NCBI GenBank assembly: GCA_963575745.1
Contig: CAUYUJ010015694.1
Span: forward strand, 189,001 to 253,000
Origin: Prorocentrum cordatum
Taxonomy: Eukaryota > Sar > Dinophyceae > Prorocentrales > Prorocentraceae
Length of the DNA: 64,000 bases
Reading direction: 5' to 3'
Below the pieces are notes generated by a model, which ran no database searches, had not been told where the DNA came from, and worked only from the letters and a program-made list of their open reading frames with translations. Below, piece after piece: positions 43,598-56,200 of the stretch. Every line of letters starts with the position of its first letter. Position 1 is the stretch's first letter. A program made the translations under genes and the position numbers.

Positions 43598-45660
43598 CAT
43601 CCTCTTTGCGAGGGCTGGACGCCCACGCCTGTCCATCGACAGGGACGGGCATCCTCGCTGCAGGCATGAGGAGCGGATGCCCGTGTTTGTCCATCTACAG
43701 GTATTGGCATCCAGGCCAGTAAGATTCCTACTGAACGCCGTCAATGGCGGAAATACCGCGTTGGCAACGGTAATGCGGCCGTTTCACGGCCAGATGCGGA
43801 TCCAAATTCTCCATGCCGGGCAAAACCCTCCTGGTGAGGATGGGATGCCCATTCTTGTCCATCGACGGGGATGGGCATCATAGTTTCGGTCGCGAGGGGC
43901 GGGTTCCACTGCTTGTCCATCAGTACCCATCGGTCGTTGAAAGTAGGTATTTTTGGATTCCCGGATTCCAATCTACTTTGAGCGCCTTCCTACTTCAAGA
44001 GTCGAGGGGGTTTCCCTCTTCCCTCCTCTTCAGGAGGCGGGCGCAAACCCAATATATTTCCAACGCCTTCCTACTTCATGTTTCTACCTACTTCTTCCGA
44101 CCGATGGGTAGAGGTGACCATGCAAGTTGGCGCGGCTTCTACTGAATGCCGCCAATGTCGAGACGCAACATAGATCGGCGCAAATAGAGGACCAAACTGG
44201 GCGTTCCTCACAAATTATTTCCACCAGCTTGCACCGAGGTTCTGCTAGACTCACGCCCATGCGTGGCACGCAGTGATTGCTGGATGGCGCCGCGCCCACC
44301 ACAGCATGTGGCCATCTCATGGCAACGGAGTCGGACCAAAAGTTGTCGCCGCCCAGCGCATCCTTTTTGCGAGGGTGAGATGCCCATGCCTGTCCATCAA
44401 CAGGGGTGGGCATCCTAGCTATATAGGCACGAGAAGCGGAGTCCCATACCTCACCGAGCGCGTTCCACTATTCGCAAAGTGCCTACTCGCAAACGTCCAA
44501 CAACATATGACGTTGGATGCAATGGAGCTTGTTTGCCCCGACGCAATGGATCCAGGCCATTTGCGAGCAGCTACTTTGCGAGTAGTGGAACGCGCTTGTC
44601 AAATAACCGTCCATCGACAGGGATTGGCGCCCAGGCCAACATGGTCCCTACGCAACGGCCACTGATGCGGACCAGAACTTCCTGCGCCGAGCACAATCCT
44701 CATTGCGAGGATTGGACGTCCACGTTTGTCCATCGACAGAGATGGGCGCGCTAGCTCCGGGCATGAGGGGCGGATGTTGGCGCTTGTTCATCCATCCAAG
44801 CTAATGCGGCTTTACTGAACGCCGCCATTGAGGTAGGTTGCCAACCCCTGGGCTAGACTCGAACTGAGGCGCAAAACTCGAAACGAAAACGGCGTCGAAT
44901 GGTTTCCCCAGCTGACGTGATATCGAGACTTACCGGCGGCGGAATACGGACATCCACCACTCATTTGGCACAGCAGGGACTCAGCTTCCTAATCGGTCAA
45001 CGTTCATGGCGGAGACTTGAACGGTCGCCTATCATAACGGCGACCTACTCGGCCACCCCTCCCTTCTGGAACATGATCGGTCGCCGACCACGGCGGGGGC
45101 TTAGCCGGTCACCGCAATTGCGGGGCTTCTGCGGTCATTCTTTATAGCGGTGATTCGGTGCTCGTATCGGTTAGTCGTCAAAGCGAAGACCCCATCGGTC
45201 ATTCCTCATAGCGACGACCTTGTCGGCCACATTTAATTGGAATCATTGTGGAATTTCTTTCGCTGCGGATTCTCTGGCATCGATTTGCATCCCTGGGCTC
45301 CCACACGGCTTTTGCCCAAAATGTTCCGGATGCCCAGCGAGATTCTTATTGCGAGGGCCGGAGGCCCATAGCAGTCCATCAACAGAAACGGCCATCCTAG
45401 CCTCAGGCATGAATTGGCACCCACGATGACACTGACTACTGGGCGCCGTCGGGGGCGAAAATGCCGCGCCCGCAGCGCCAATATAGCCCGTTCCACGGCC
45501 ACTGATGCGGACCTAAGCTATCTGCCCCCAGCAGAACTCGCAATGCGACAGCGGGATACCAATAGATCTGCTCATCAACAGAGATTGGCGCCCTTGCTGC
45601 AGGCACGAGAGGCGGGTGCCCGTGCCAGTCCATCGACAAGGATGGGCATCCAGGCCCATG
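43598..45660. repeat. dispersed hairpin repeat cluster (TGTCCATCGACAGGGATGGG)
   Basis: At least six diverged units near 43598, 43822, 44357, 44693, 45340 and 45530. Each has a TTGCGAGG entry, then GGATGCCC(A/G)T..CTGTCCATC(G/A)ACAGGG(A/G)(T/C)GGGCATCC, a foldback with 13-15 bp arms around CCATC(A/G). They continue with a GGCA(T/C)GAGGAGCGG-like phrase and often a second TTGTCCATC. Between units, TACTGAACGCCG(T/C)CA and CGTTTCACGGCCA recur. Spacing is irregular (190-650 nt), so it is a cluster of structured elements rather than a simple tandem array. Confidence 0.7.
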
Positions 45661-46930
45661 CGGGCCGACCTCCCTGGGGAGGGCCGCGCCTGCCCTAAAT
45701 GTGAGGTCGCGAGATCCCAGGCCACCATCGCCAAGCCGTTCAGTGGATGAGGGGCTGCTCAGGGGGTGCTCCTCTAGTCCAGAGAACTCTCACTCGCGCC
45801 CCGCGCGTCCCCTGAGCGGATCCCCTGACCCAGGAACGAATGGCGCAGGCACGGGGAGGAGGAGGAGGAGGAGCAGGAGGAGGAGGAGGTAATGTAATGT
45901 AGATGGGGAAGGGTGGGAGGAGGGGAGGCTAGGGCTAGGAGGAGGAGGAGGAGGAGGAGGAAGAGGAAAAAGACAAGGAGGTGGGAAAAGGGGGGAGGAT
46001 GAGGTGGAGGAGGAGGGGGAGGAGGAGGGATGTGCAAGGGGGGAGTGAGGGAGGAATCAGGTGGGAGTGTGGGGCAGAACAAGAGGAGGGAGGAGGAGGT
46101 TGGGGGAGGATGAAGAAGTTGGAGAAGGTGGACAAGCGAGGATGAGCTATCATGAGGGGTCCATCGTCGCCACGACTGGACTCGCCTCGCAGTCCTTCTC
46201 AGGATGGGGGAGAGGAGGTGGATGAGGATGTTGAGGAAAAACGGACGAGTTGTGATGAAGATAACAACGACGACGCCGACGACGACGACGAGGACGACGA
46301 GGACGACCACAAGTTTCGGATGATGAGGAGGAGTGAGGAGGATCGAGGAGAAGCATGAGAGAGAAAACCTATAGCGCGAACGAGGAGCTGGTAAGGCAGA
46401 CCACCTCCATGACCTCAGCTGGCTGGAGGAGGAGGCGGGAGGAATAGCTGTTCCTCTGATCCATGAGCTTGTACCATATGTCGGGCATGTGCGATACCTC
46501 AAACGGCATACGTGGACGCATGCACACGGAAGTGTGTGATACAACGCATGAGCGTGTATATATATATATATATATATATGTGTGCATCAAACAATCGTTT
46601 GGGACTAGGTGTTTTGGATTCCCAGATCCCTTATTTGCGTGAGCGTTGTTTTGCTTAAATGTTGCAGCGTTATTCCTTGTTGATCGCTTCGTGCTGCCCG
46701 ATGGTCCATACTCTCGGTACTGCTTCATTGTTTGCCTTTGCTTATTTCATCGCTTGCGTTGAGAAGGTGGTGAGTGGTGGTCGCTTTCCTAAGCTGTCGC
46801 GTGAACCTCGTTCGTGGGTAGAAACAGTGGCGGGGTAGTTGCAAGGCAACGCTCAACGGAGCATGCCCCCACCGAAGTTCCGTCAGTGCATGTCTCCACC
46901 GTGTTTGGTTCACAGGTCTGAGGCTTGTTG
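45661..46930. other. purine-rich tract and (TA)n; no gene recognised
   Basis: GGA-rich sequence at 45855-46140, GAC/GAG-rich at 46260-46310 and a (TA)n run at 46557-46580. Long frames here are trinucleotide translations. Confidence 0.6.
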
Positions 46931-46934
46931 CACG

Positions 46935-47250
46935 CTTCTCGGGTTCGCTTGGGATGCCCCTCGAGGGCTGCTTGGAGGCTTGAGGCCTTCCTGGGGCCTC
47001 TTGGAAGCCTCTCTGAAGCCTCTTGGGGAGTGTTTTGACGCGAGTTGGGGCCTCCTCGGGGCTTATCGGGGGCTTCGGGGGGCCTGCTGGCAATCTCGGA
47101 GGCCCTCTTGGGGGCCAGCTTGGGGGGTCGTGGGTCGTCTTGGGGCCCTGCTGCGCCAAATTGGGCTCTCGTGAGGGCATCAGGGGCCGTCTTGGGCGAT
47201 CTCGGGGGCGTCTTGGGGCTGACGGAAGCTCTGACAAGCGAGAACGCTGA
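46935..47250. repeat. degenerate array, CTTGGGGCC orientation
   Basis: CTTGGGGCCTCTTGG-type units with an AT-richer spacer (TGATTTTTGTTTTAAC) at about 47248. It is followed by TGGCCCGTTGGGCCGACGAA near 47394, which also occurs after the 57850-58440 array (near 58581). Confidence 0.75.
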
Positions 47251-48353
47251 TTTTTGTTTTAACACCTCAGGCAAACCATCGCTTGTTGCATATGGGGGCC
47301 CTCTTGGGCTGAAGTTGGGGCGTGTTGGGCCGTCCAGAGGCCATCCTGGGCCGTACACCCGGAACCTCTCACAGGAGATTCCACGTCGCTTTTGGCCCGT
47401 TGGGCCGACGAATTCTGTAAATTTCGGGGGCGGGCCACGATCCGATATCTTGTTAACGCTTCCTTGCGTCATGCTGACAAGAAGCTTCTTCCGAACGGCG
47501 GAGATTGTCTGGCACTTGCAGACCAGCAATGGACAGAGCTTGAACACGGGTTTCTCGAGACGCGCGGCTGATCGATGCGGCGTTGCGCGAGCATCCGAGG
47601 TGGGGGGGTCCCATGACCCTGGGTGAAGGGGGGCGGAACATATTGAGGTGACATTGGCCACGTACCGCGTAGTTTCGGCTCTGCCCTTTGCGAACTGCGA
47701 GCGTTGCCCCATCCGCAACCTTGCCGTAGGCCTTGAGTAGAGTGTTCTCGGGTGTTATGGAGCATTAGAGATGTCACAATGCATTGAGCATTTTAAGTTC
47801 TAGGGCCACAGACCCCCAACTCACGGGATGCTTGGGCGCTCTTTGGCACTTGTGCAGCTTATGTCGTGATTTTTGTCCCCGAGGTCTCAGACGCGATTTG
47901 GGGAATCCAAGGGGTCTTGGGAGCCCTTCCTCGCATGACGCCCTGCTTGTTCTTCCTCCATGAGTCCTCCTCTCCTCCTCCTTCCTCCTTCCTCCTCCTC
48001 CTCCTCCTCCTCCCTCGTCCTCCTCCTCCTCCTCATCCCTCCGTTCTGCGCACCTCGTGTCGACACTGGGCTCGCACACGCTGTCGTCGGCGGTCTTGTG
48101 ATCGAGGCACCCACCACCTGCAGGTGCGCTTCCCTGAGCAGTCGAGCCTCTGTGCAAACCCTGCCCACCACAGGCTGGACAACTGGCATCCGAATCGTCG
48201 CTACTGTCAGTCGCCATTACTGTTGTCCTGCCCCCGCCTTCATCGTCGAGTGGAGGACGGTGCCGCTCGCGAGGCCCTTCAGCCGTCTCACCGTCTGCCT
48301 CGCCTTCCTTGGTATTAGGTGGCCGTCTTGCAGCCCGATGTGCGGGGCCTATT
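47251..48353. other. no gene recognised
   Basis: Contains (CTC)n at about 47965-48040. Frames of 193-309 codons run through array remnants; no domain. Confidence 0.4.
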
Positions 48354-48545
48354 TCGATCCGATCGATCCGATTCGTCGTCTGACCGGCCAATCCGATTCA
48401 ACTCCGATGTTACGATGATCCGATGCGGCCCGATGCTTGCAAAGCGCTGTTGTGCACCTGGCGCAGCCGATCCGATTCGATTTCGAGTCCGTGCCGATGC
48501 AGCCCGATCCCATGCACATCTCGATTCGACCCGATTTGCCAATTC
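48354..48545. repeat. degenerate CCGATTCGA tract
   Basis: ATCCGATCGATCCGATTCG and relatives, as at 5414-5645. Confidence 0.65.
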
Positions 48546-50754
48546 GATGTTGGCTGATCCTGACTTGGGCCCTCCCGCGCTGAGCGATCGCCAGCGCACG
48601 ACCGAGGGCTTGCCCCGACGGGGAGCCGGGGGGAGAGGGCGGCTGACTTTTAGCTCGCGTCGGCTGCTGCCTTGGCTTGGCTTGCCTCATCGTCTGTCGG
48701 CGGCGCGCCCAGGGGACAGTGGCAGAGGGAGCGGGCCGTCTCGGGGCAGGCGCAGGCGGCCGCGGGCCTTCTGAGAGGCTTGCTCTGCCTCCTCCGAAGA
48801 CACTGGTGTCTTTCCTTACTCTCGTGAGTCCGCGGGTGTACAGAGGCCTGCCTGCTCTTGCATCGGCACAGGGCCGCTCGGGCCGACTGCGCGGATGCGG
48901 GCGAGGGGGGCTACAGTCGCCGCGGATCCTCCTGTCTCCTCGCCCTCATTCCCCCACCCCCCCGGCCCCCCCCCCTTTGCGGCCGCCTCCTCCTCGTCCT
49001 GCTCGTCGTCCTCCGCCTGTACCCTGGCATCCTCGAACGTGAGCAAAAATCGGGACGGGACGTTTTTGGCAGGCTTCTGCCTCCCGAGGGCCCTCAGCGG
49101 GCCCCAAGACCAGGAAAACCGACTCGGGATCAGAAGCTGGTCCCCATGAAGAAGTTTGGATTCCTGGTGAGCAACGTTGTCAAAACTCACAACGGCGGTT
49201 GTGTGGGTCCTTCCTCGTTATTCCGCGGGGGCGACCCGTTCGCAGGCGGGCCAGTTTCTTAGCTACCGCCTTGCCGCCGCCGCGTGGAGAACTCATTTTG
49301 CGAGGTGTCCCTCTTAGTTTTCTAGGTCACACGCAGGGGCCGAAGATGAGCTCACTTCGCGGGGCGCGGTCTGTGTCTGGGATCTGATTTTATTCCTGGG
49401 GGCGAGGCGAGGGCGCGAAGATGACCGCGCGTCGCGCATCGCGGGGCGCGACGCGCGAAGTTAGTTGACCTAGGTTGTTGCTGATTTACGAGGGTTGGCA
49501 TCCCAAGCGTACTGGGTCACCGTGGCGCAGAGCCCATGGTCTGAGATTGCTGCCTGCCGTTTAATAACAGACATTTGTGCTCATGGCAGTGTGCCCTCCC
49601 TCATTGCTCGACCTTCGATCCTCCGTCGACCCTGGCGTCGACGGCGGCGATGACGACGCCGCCGCCCTCCCCCAGAGGTGCTGTTCAAGGCATTCTTCCT
49701 CCTCGGCTTCACCCCGCTGGAGAAGATCTGAGCGCCCATATGCCAGATGTGTACAGCACTCTCTCTCTCTTTCTCTCTCTCTTTCTTTCTCGTGCCTCCC
49801 TCCTCTCCTCCGAGAAGGGTCCAGGATCGAGACTCTGGGCGCGGTATTTGTCCCCCCACGGACGCATGAACAGGATTTAGGAATTCGGATGATCACACCT
49901 TTGCAGTGTTGGTGCCTCCTGTGGTGGCCTCGGCTTGATGCAGCTCGAAGATCTGGCCAGGACGGATTCCAGGAGGCGTCCAGGGCTAGAGTTTAAGTTG
50001 ATAGGAGAAAGTTTAAAGCCGACCCCGCCGACTTTGGAAGATGACTCACATATGCAGGAGGTGTGCTGAGGTGTTCGAGAAGGTTTTAAGGCTCCCAATA
50101 TGTTTCCGAGCGTGCTACGAGAAGGTTCCGTGATGCGAAAGGTATTCGACAGGGATTCGGGGAGATGTCTTTCTCCTTTCTCTCCCCCTCCTCGTTGTTC
50201 TCATAGTCCTCGACCTCAAAGCCCCCTTCTCCATCGCTGAAACGTCCGCGGGGGCGCTGATTGAAAGGCCTCTCAGAGCACGAGCTTTTGTTTGGCCTTG
50301 CGCTGCCGACATCTTAGCTGATGATGAGTCATATTTATTATGAGGATGAAGAGGATAATCAAGATGATATGAAGGAAGAGCAGCAGGAGCAGCTGTAGAG
50401 GCAGGAGGGAGCGGGGCCCGTTCTCGGATTTCTCCTCTGTCCTGCCTCATCCGTCCTCGTTCCTCCTCCCTTCTCCCTGCTCGTCTCTGCTCATCCCTCC
50501 TCCTCCTCTTCCTCCCTGCTCCCCCTGCTCCCCATCTTCACGCCTGCTCATTTACTCCTCACTCCTCCCGTCCCCCCTTCGCTTCCATTCCCTCTTCCTC
50601 TTTCATGCGCTTGCGCCTCCCGTCTCATTCCTCTTCCCTCCCTTATCTTCTTCCCTCGTCCCTCCTTCCTCCCTTCTTCTCCCGCGTTCCCTTCCCTCCC
50701 CTTCTCCCCCCTGTCCTCCCCCATTCCTCCCTTCCCCCCCTCGTCTTCCATGAC
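48546..50754. other. no gene recognised; CT run
   Basis: (CT)n at about 49757-49790 and a pyrimidine-rich stretch at 50450-50750. No recognised protein. Confidence 0.45.
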
Positions 50755-50825
50755 GGCGCCGCCCGGGGGGGGCCCAAGGCCGATCCAAGATATCCACGCG
50801 GATCTCCGAAACACTATGCAGTTGC
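50755..50825 (-). repeat. family E interspersed repeat, copy 2, inverted
   Basis: On the minus strand: TTCGGAGATCCGCGTGG, then ATATCTTGGATCGGCCTTGG, then GCCC and GGGCGGCGCC, matching 7680-7735. Confidence 0.55.
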
Positions 50826-51059
50826 AGTTGTCTTTCCTCCACCTGCGGCTCCTATCGAGTGCGAAGCTGAGTGGGGTTTAGGCGATACAGATGGGAATCC
50901 CCCATTGGTCGCCCCGTTAAACGTTGTTGGTTGCAGCCGTCGCGGAGGGACCCCGCCCCGCCCGACTCAGCTTCGCAGAAAGGGTTGTTACCCGGGGGCT
51001 CGACGCGTTGCCCGGCTTGGGCAAGTCCAGCCAACCAACCAATGTCTTTTCCTTTTTGT

Positions 51060-51839
51060 CTACATATCTCCTTCTTCTCATCCTCCTCCCTCCCCATCAT
51101 CATCAGCATCATCATCCTCCTCCTCTTCCTCTTCCTATTCCTCCTCCCCCTCCCCCTTCCAGTTCCTGCTGTTGCTGCTGCTGTTCGTCCTCGTCATCCT
51201 CCTTCCTCATCCTCCTGTTCCTCCTGCTCATTCTCCTGCTCACAAGCCACCTCCCCCTGCCCCTCCTCCTCCTCATCCTGTGTACGCAGCTCCCCTTGTA
51301 CGATTTCGCAGAACACGGTGGGGTATTCTTGGGAGTTCCAAGTCGGCTAAGACATGCGCCCGCGGACAGGAAAATACAGCGCAATGTGAAGGGACGGGAG
51401 GAAGAGATTGGATGTAAGGTATGGCGCGAGTGCACCCAGTTGATCTTCTTGCTTTATCCCTTCGCCCTCCATCCTCACTCCCTCCTCTCCGCCTCCTTCC
51501 CCCCACGTATCTCCTCCTCTTCTTCCTCATCCTCATCCTCATCCTCCTCCTATTCCTATTCCTCCTCATCCTCCTCCGCCGCCTCATCGTCTTCCTCCGC
51601 CTCCTCCTCCTCCTCGTCCTCATCGTCCTCCTCTTCTTCCTCCTCCTCCTCCTCCTCCTCCTCCTCCTCCTCCTCCTCCTCCTCCTCCTCTTTCCTCCTC
51701 CTTATCATCATCCTCCTGCGCATGCTCGTGCTCCTCATCCTCCTCTTCATCATCATCACCATCGGCATCATCAGCATCAGTATCAGCAGCATCATTATCA
51801 TCCTCCTCCGCCTCCTCATCCGCCCTCCGCCCTCCCGTT
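51060..51839. repeat. CTC/CAT-rich microsatellite tract
   Basis: (CTC)n and (CAT)n runs, densest at 51630-51690, leading directly to the SL relic of LINE-2. The 510-codon and 327-codon frames across it are poly-Leu/poly-Ser artefacts. Confidence 0.85.
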
Positions 51840-51861
51840 TCCGTGGCCATTTTGGTTCAAG
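51840..51861 (+). other. DinoSL relic at LINE-2 5' end
   Basis: TCCGTGGCCATTTTGGTTCA plus AG matches the 22-nt dinoflagellate spliced leader at 20 of 22 positions (two transitions). It lies exactly where the CTC/CAT tract stops and the element starts, 144 nt upstream of the ORF1 ATG. Confidence 0.85.
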
Positions 51862-52004
51862 AGTTTTGTGGCTTGGGGTCCCCCCTTCCACCAACGGATA
51901 CCGCTAGTCCGCGGCTGGCAGAGGGCTTGCCCTCGGCATTTCTTTCTCGTTCACGACCTCGGAGATCATTCTCCGTGCGTCTCAACCACGGCCATTCGTC
52001 CGCC

Positions 52005-53280
52005 ATGCCGTGGGGTCAGCAGCAGGGTTTCGTCGGCAAGGGCAACAGCTACCTTCCTCCTGGTGGCTTGGGTGTTGGCTGGCCTCCTCTGGTTCCTGGT
52101 CCCCAACGTGGCGGTGCAAGTGGGGGAGACGTCCCATAGCAGCAGCATGCAGTCGGCAAGAAGTGGAAGTGCGAGGCTTGTGGTTGTTCGAAGAATGCTG
52201 CACGTTTCTACTATTGCAAGCATTGTGGTGCCTACAAGCCGCAGCTGCGAACGGTTTGGCAAGGCGATGTTGCGTTCAAACTCTTCGGTTTCGGCCTCTC
52301 CAACGGAGGCGCTGCGTGGGACCCCAAGGGCTTCGGCGAGAGCTCCTGTGGAGGCGGCGGCTACGGCAAGGGCGTCGGTGGTGGTCATCAAGTTCTTGGT
52401 GCTGGGGGTGCGGCAGCAGCCAAGCTGTCAGCTGCAGAGTACGAGACTCTGGCCAGCCTCTGCGACAAGATGGGCGACAGCCAGGCTGCTGCCGTACACC
52501 GTCGTGCTGCAAAGGCCCTCACAGCCCCGAAGAAGGAGCCCGAGGCCACCCAGGTGCGGCTCAACCAGACCCACTCCAAGATGCGGGGCGTCAACAAGCG
52601 CTTCGAGGCAGCCGTCGAGAAGCATGACGCGATGGCCACTCAGCTCGAGGCGCAGAAGGCAGCCGTCCTGGAGCTCCGCTCAGAGCTCATCAACGCTGAG
52701 GCTGAGCACAACGAGTTGCTGGAGGATCTGGTTGAGTCGCAACATTCGCACAAGCAGAAGCCTCACTCGTCCACGGTCAAGCTCTCTTTGCAGGATGTCA
52801 TGGACCAGGAGAGGCTCGCGCAGGTGTTCGACATCAGTGCGCGCGACCTGTTCAAGCGCGATGGTCTTGACCTGGGCGAGGAGGACAGCATGGAGATCGA
52901 GGCGCGGGTTCAGCAGCTCAAGAAGGGCCTGTCGCCCATGGCGGTCTCGTTGATTGCTGAGGCCAAGCAGAAGGTTGACATGCTCAAGAACACGCATGCC
53001 CTGCACCTCAAACGGCTCGCCGCCAAGCGCAAGCGCACGGAGGACGAGCAGAGCGACGGTCAGCCTGAGGATCCCGAGGCGCCCACTGGACCCCCCGATG
53101 GAGCTGCTGCTGCGACGGCTTCGGACCCCCCCCCCCCCCTCGGACGCCGCAGCTGCGGCCGCTGAGCGCCCTGCGCCAGGGACACCTCCGACACCAGGAG
53201 CGACATCGGGGCCACCAGCAGCAGCATCGGCGCGCGAGCGTGCTGATCGCATGGCGGGTGCCCCCCAGAGTCAAGATTAA
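52005..53280 (+). pseudogene. LINE-2 ORF1 protein, zinc finger plus coiled coil, one stop and one shift
   Basis: The first in-frame ATG downstream of the SL relic is at 52005. A TAG at 52137-52139 lies just before two CAG codons, so it is probably a mutated CAG. Shortly after it comes KWKCEACGCSKNAARFYYCK then HCG, a two-CxxC zinc ribbon related to the LINE-1 ORF1 finger. A Gly-rich segment, then a long Lys/Glu/Ala coiled-coil-like region and a basic patch (KRLAAKRKRTEDE) follow. A 14-C run at 53126-53139 breaks the frame. The +1 frame after it is Ala/Pro-rich and ends at 53280, whereas the unshifted frame stops at 53165. Role as in LINE-1: RNA-binding partner of ORF2. Confidence 0.7.
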
Positions 53281-53299
53281 TTCCCCCCTGGAGGCCAGA

Positions 53300-56200
53300 T
53301 TAGTGGATCGCCTTTCGCTCGATTCGTCGGTTGATCTGGGCCCGCCGGTCCTTCGTTCGCGCAGTGGCCTCCAGGGGGGGTTCGGTTATCGCTTTGCTTT
53401 TCACGCGAAGTTTGTTTCCGCTGCGCAAGCTGCCCTCCTGGCCAAGGGAGCAGCTTGCACGAATCCTAAGCCAGGTCGGGGCCCCGCCCTGGCCCCCAGT
53501 GCTGCGCTGGACTTCTCGCTGCCAAGGGCCATGTACCCTGCGCTGTCCCCCGGTAAGCCAACGTGCATGGCTGGCGCGGGCGGGCCCCCCCCACGTCTGC
53601 CGCCGCGTTTCCCCGCCCCCGCGCTTCTTCCGACGCCATCGAGTTTACGGCCTCAGAACGCCCCGAGGGTTTAGAGAGACGCTTGGATTCGCAGAGCGGT
53701 CGCTTTGCCTGTTTGAAGCCCGCGCTGCACTCTGTCAGCAGCGTTAGCCCCCCGCCGCCTGCCCCACTTGTTGGCGACGAGCAGCCCGCGGCCTGTAGTC
53801 TGGACAAGCAGGTGCCTCTCACGATTCATACCATCAATGCCAACTCGCGGGGCACGCTGAAAGGCTTGGTGGAAGATTGCCCTGCCCACACTGTGCTCGC
53901 TCAGGAGCACCGCCTGGTTTCTCTTGAAGACATCGAGCAGGCCAACTCATGATGTATCAGAAGGGGGTGGAAATCGGTCTGGGCCCCTGCTATCCCTACG
54001 GTTGCCCAGGGCACTAGTGGGGGCGTTTCGATGTTCGTGCGCTCTTGGATGGGGCTTTCGGAGGTTGCCGATGCCATCTCAACGCCTGGGCGATGCATCG
54101 CGCGCTCTGCGCACATCCCTGGTTCCCCTCCGATTCTGGTGGCTCCAGCGTACCTTCACCACTCCGACGGTCTGAGCGATGTTAACCTGTCGATACTTGC
54201 CAAGCTAGGCGAGCAACTCTCGTCTGCGGGCAAGCCGCGGGTGTTCGGAGCCGACTTTAATTTCGACCCGACCCTGCTCGAGTCGTCTTCGTTCGTGGCA
54301 GAGTTGAGGGCGAGCCTCGTCTTCCCGTCTGCGGCCACGCACTACCCGTCTGGCCCCCCGACCACCTTCGATCACTTAGCGTGCTCTCTGGGGGTTTAAC
54401 CCAAGGGGTCAAGTCGGTCGATGCGCGTTTGGACACAGAGCTCTCGCCCCATCGACCTGTTCAGTTGGTCTTCCACCCCCAGCTTGCTGCGTTTAAGGCC
54501 CTGTCCTTCAGGAAACCCTCCCCCTTACCTTCCCAGGTTGTTTTCGGGCCCGCTCAGATGGACAGCCGCTGGGAAGGAGAGCGCGCCTTGGCGGCCGAAG
54601 CTGAGAGATGCCTCAAGGAAAGGGGACCACGCGGGGGCCCGTCGTCTGTTGGGCCCTTTGCATCGTCGTTGGGCCAACCACGCCGAACGAGATTTGACCC
54701 CCCTGGCCGGCCCCCCCCCCCCCCCCCAGCTTGGCACGAGAGGCTTTGGCCCCCAGCTTGTTTGGGAATCGATCATGACGAAAGATGGGAGCGTGCGTTA
54801 CCCAGGCCACCGTGCTATCACATGGTTAGGGCAGCAGCTTCGCGCCTTCATGCACGCTCGCCGCGGAGGCGATTCTGTTTCCGCGGCGAGGTTTGGCCGC
54901 GCGTTGGTGGAGCTCCCGCCTGGCATCGCGTCCGCCATCATGGGCGACTACGCCCTGCTCTTCGGTCGCGTGGCTCAGGAGGCCCCCGCCCTGCTAGTTC
55001 CAGGTGGGGACGTGGAGTCGCTCGCCGATCTCTACACTCAGGTGCACGCCGCTGTCCAGGCGGCCAGCGCCAAGTACGCAGCCAAGAACCGGAGCGACTG
55101 GTCTGCCTGGCTTCACGCGGGGGTGGACAAGGGAGCGAGGAGGGTGCACCCGTTCATCAGGGATCCGCCCCCGCGGGTTCCTTCGTCGACCCTCTCGGCT
55201 GCGGGCTGCGCTGTCAGCGATCCTCTCTCCCCCCTCAAAGCCGAAGGGCAGAGATTCAGCAGCATATGGGGAGATGGCGGGGGGGGGGGGCGACTTCGAC
55301 GGTGTCATCGGCTAGCCTCTTCCTCGTCTCACGGCTAGCGAAATCAGCCGTGGCGGTCGACGGATTTCACTGCAGACACTTTGCCCCGTTGCATGACGGG
55401 GCGCTTGTTTGCCTCAATGCTATTTGTTATGTCATGGAGGGCTTCGTAAGTTCTACGAGAATACTTGTCTTCAAGAGCTTGAGGCTCGGTGCAAGAAGAT
55501 TGGGTTTCCATTAGCCATCGCCAGACTGCATTTTGGCGTACAAGTGCGGCCGTTTCTTGCGCTTGGGAGGCATGCTGGAAGGGCCCGATTTCTGTCGTAG
55601 AGGCGTGATCGATGGCTGTTCGATGGCCACCATGTTCATTCGAGTCTGTTGTCAAGATGGTTACGAGCCCTTGCCCATCCGCCCCAGGCGCAACCTCGAT
55701 GTTTACATCGACGACCAGGGTTTGTCGCGGTCGGGGCCTCATCGTTCGGTTGTTGATTATATCGCTGAAGGGGCCAAGTCGCTCCACGGCACAGTCGAGC
55801 CCTGTTTCGGTTGCTCTCTTGCCCTCGACAAAACGGCCGTGGTTGCGTCCTCCAAGGCTCTAGGCGATGAAGTTTCGTTTGAGCTTGCCCACCTCGGAGG
55901 CAGCTTTACTTCCAGAGCTGTCAACTTAGGCGTCGACTACACGGCTGGTCGAGGGCCCAGGGTTGCCGGTCGATTTGCGAAGCCGAAGCAGCGGATTGCC
56001 AAGGCTGCGCGAGCGGCCAAGAGGTTGAAACGTCAAAACAAGGTTTTGTTTCGCCCTCAGGTTTTCCGAGCGTTTTCCGCTGGCCCTCTGGCTGGGGCCT
56101 CTTGCGGTGCCGAAATCACGGGGGCGAGCGATACCGAGTTATTGCATCGCCGTCGCAAGTTTTTTTCAGCGGTTAGGCCGCGCTCTCAGCTGCGCCCATT

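Noticed and set aside
44862-44882. minus-strand B-box-like AGTTCGAGTCT as a tRNA gene
   Set aside because: No A-box at tRNA spacing and no cloverleaf.
43598-45660. CRISPR array
   Set aside because: Units are diverged, spacing is irregular (190-650 nt) and the genome is eukaryotic.
50924-52953. 327- and 510-codon frames running into LINE-2
   Set aside because: Their first part is CTC/CAT microsatellite. The real ORF1 frame is a different one, supported by its zinc ribbon.
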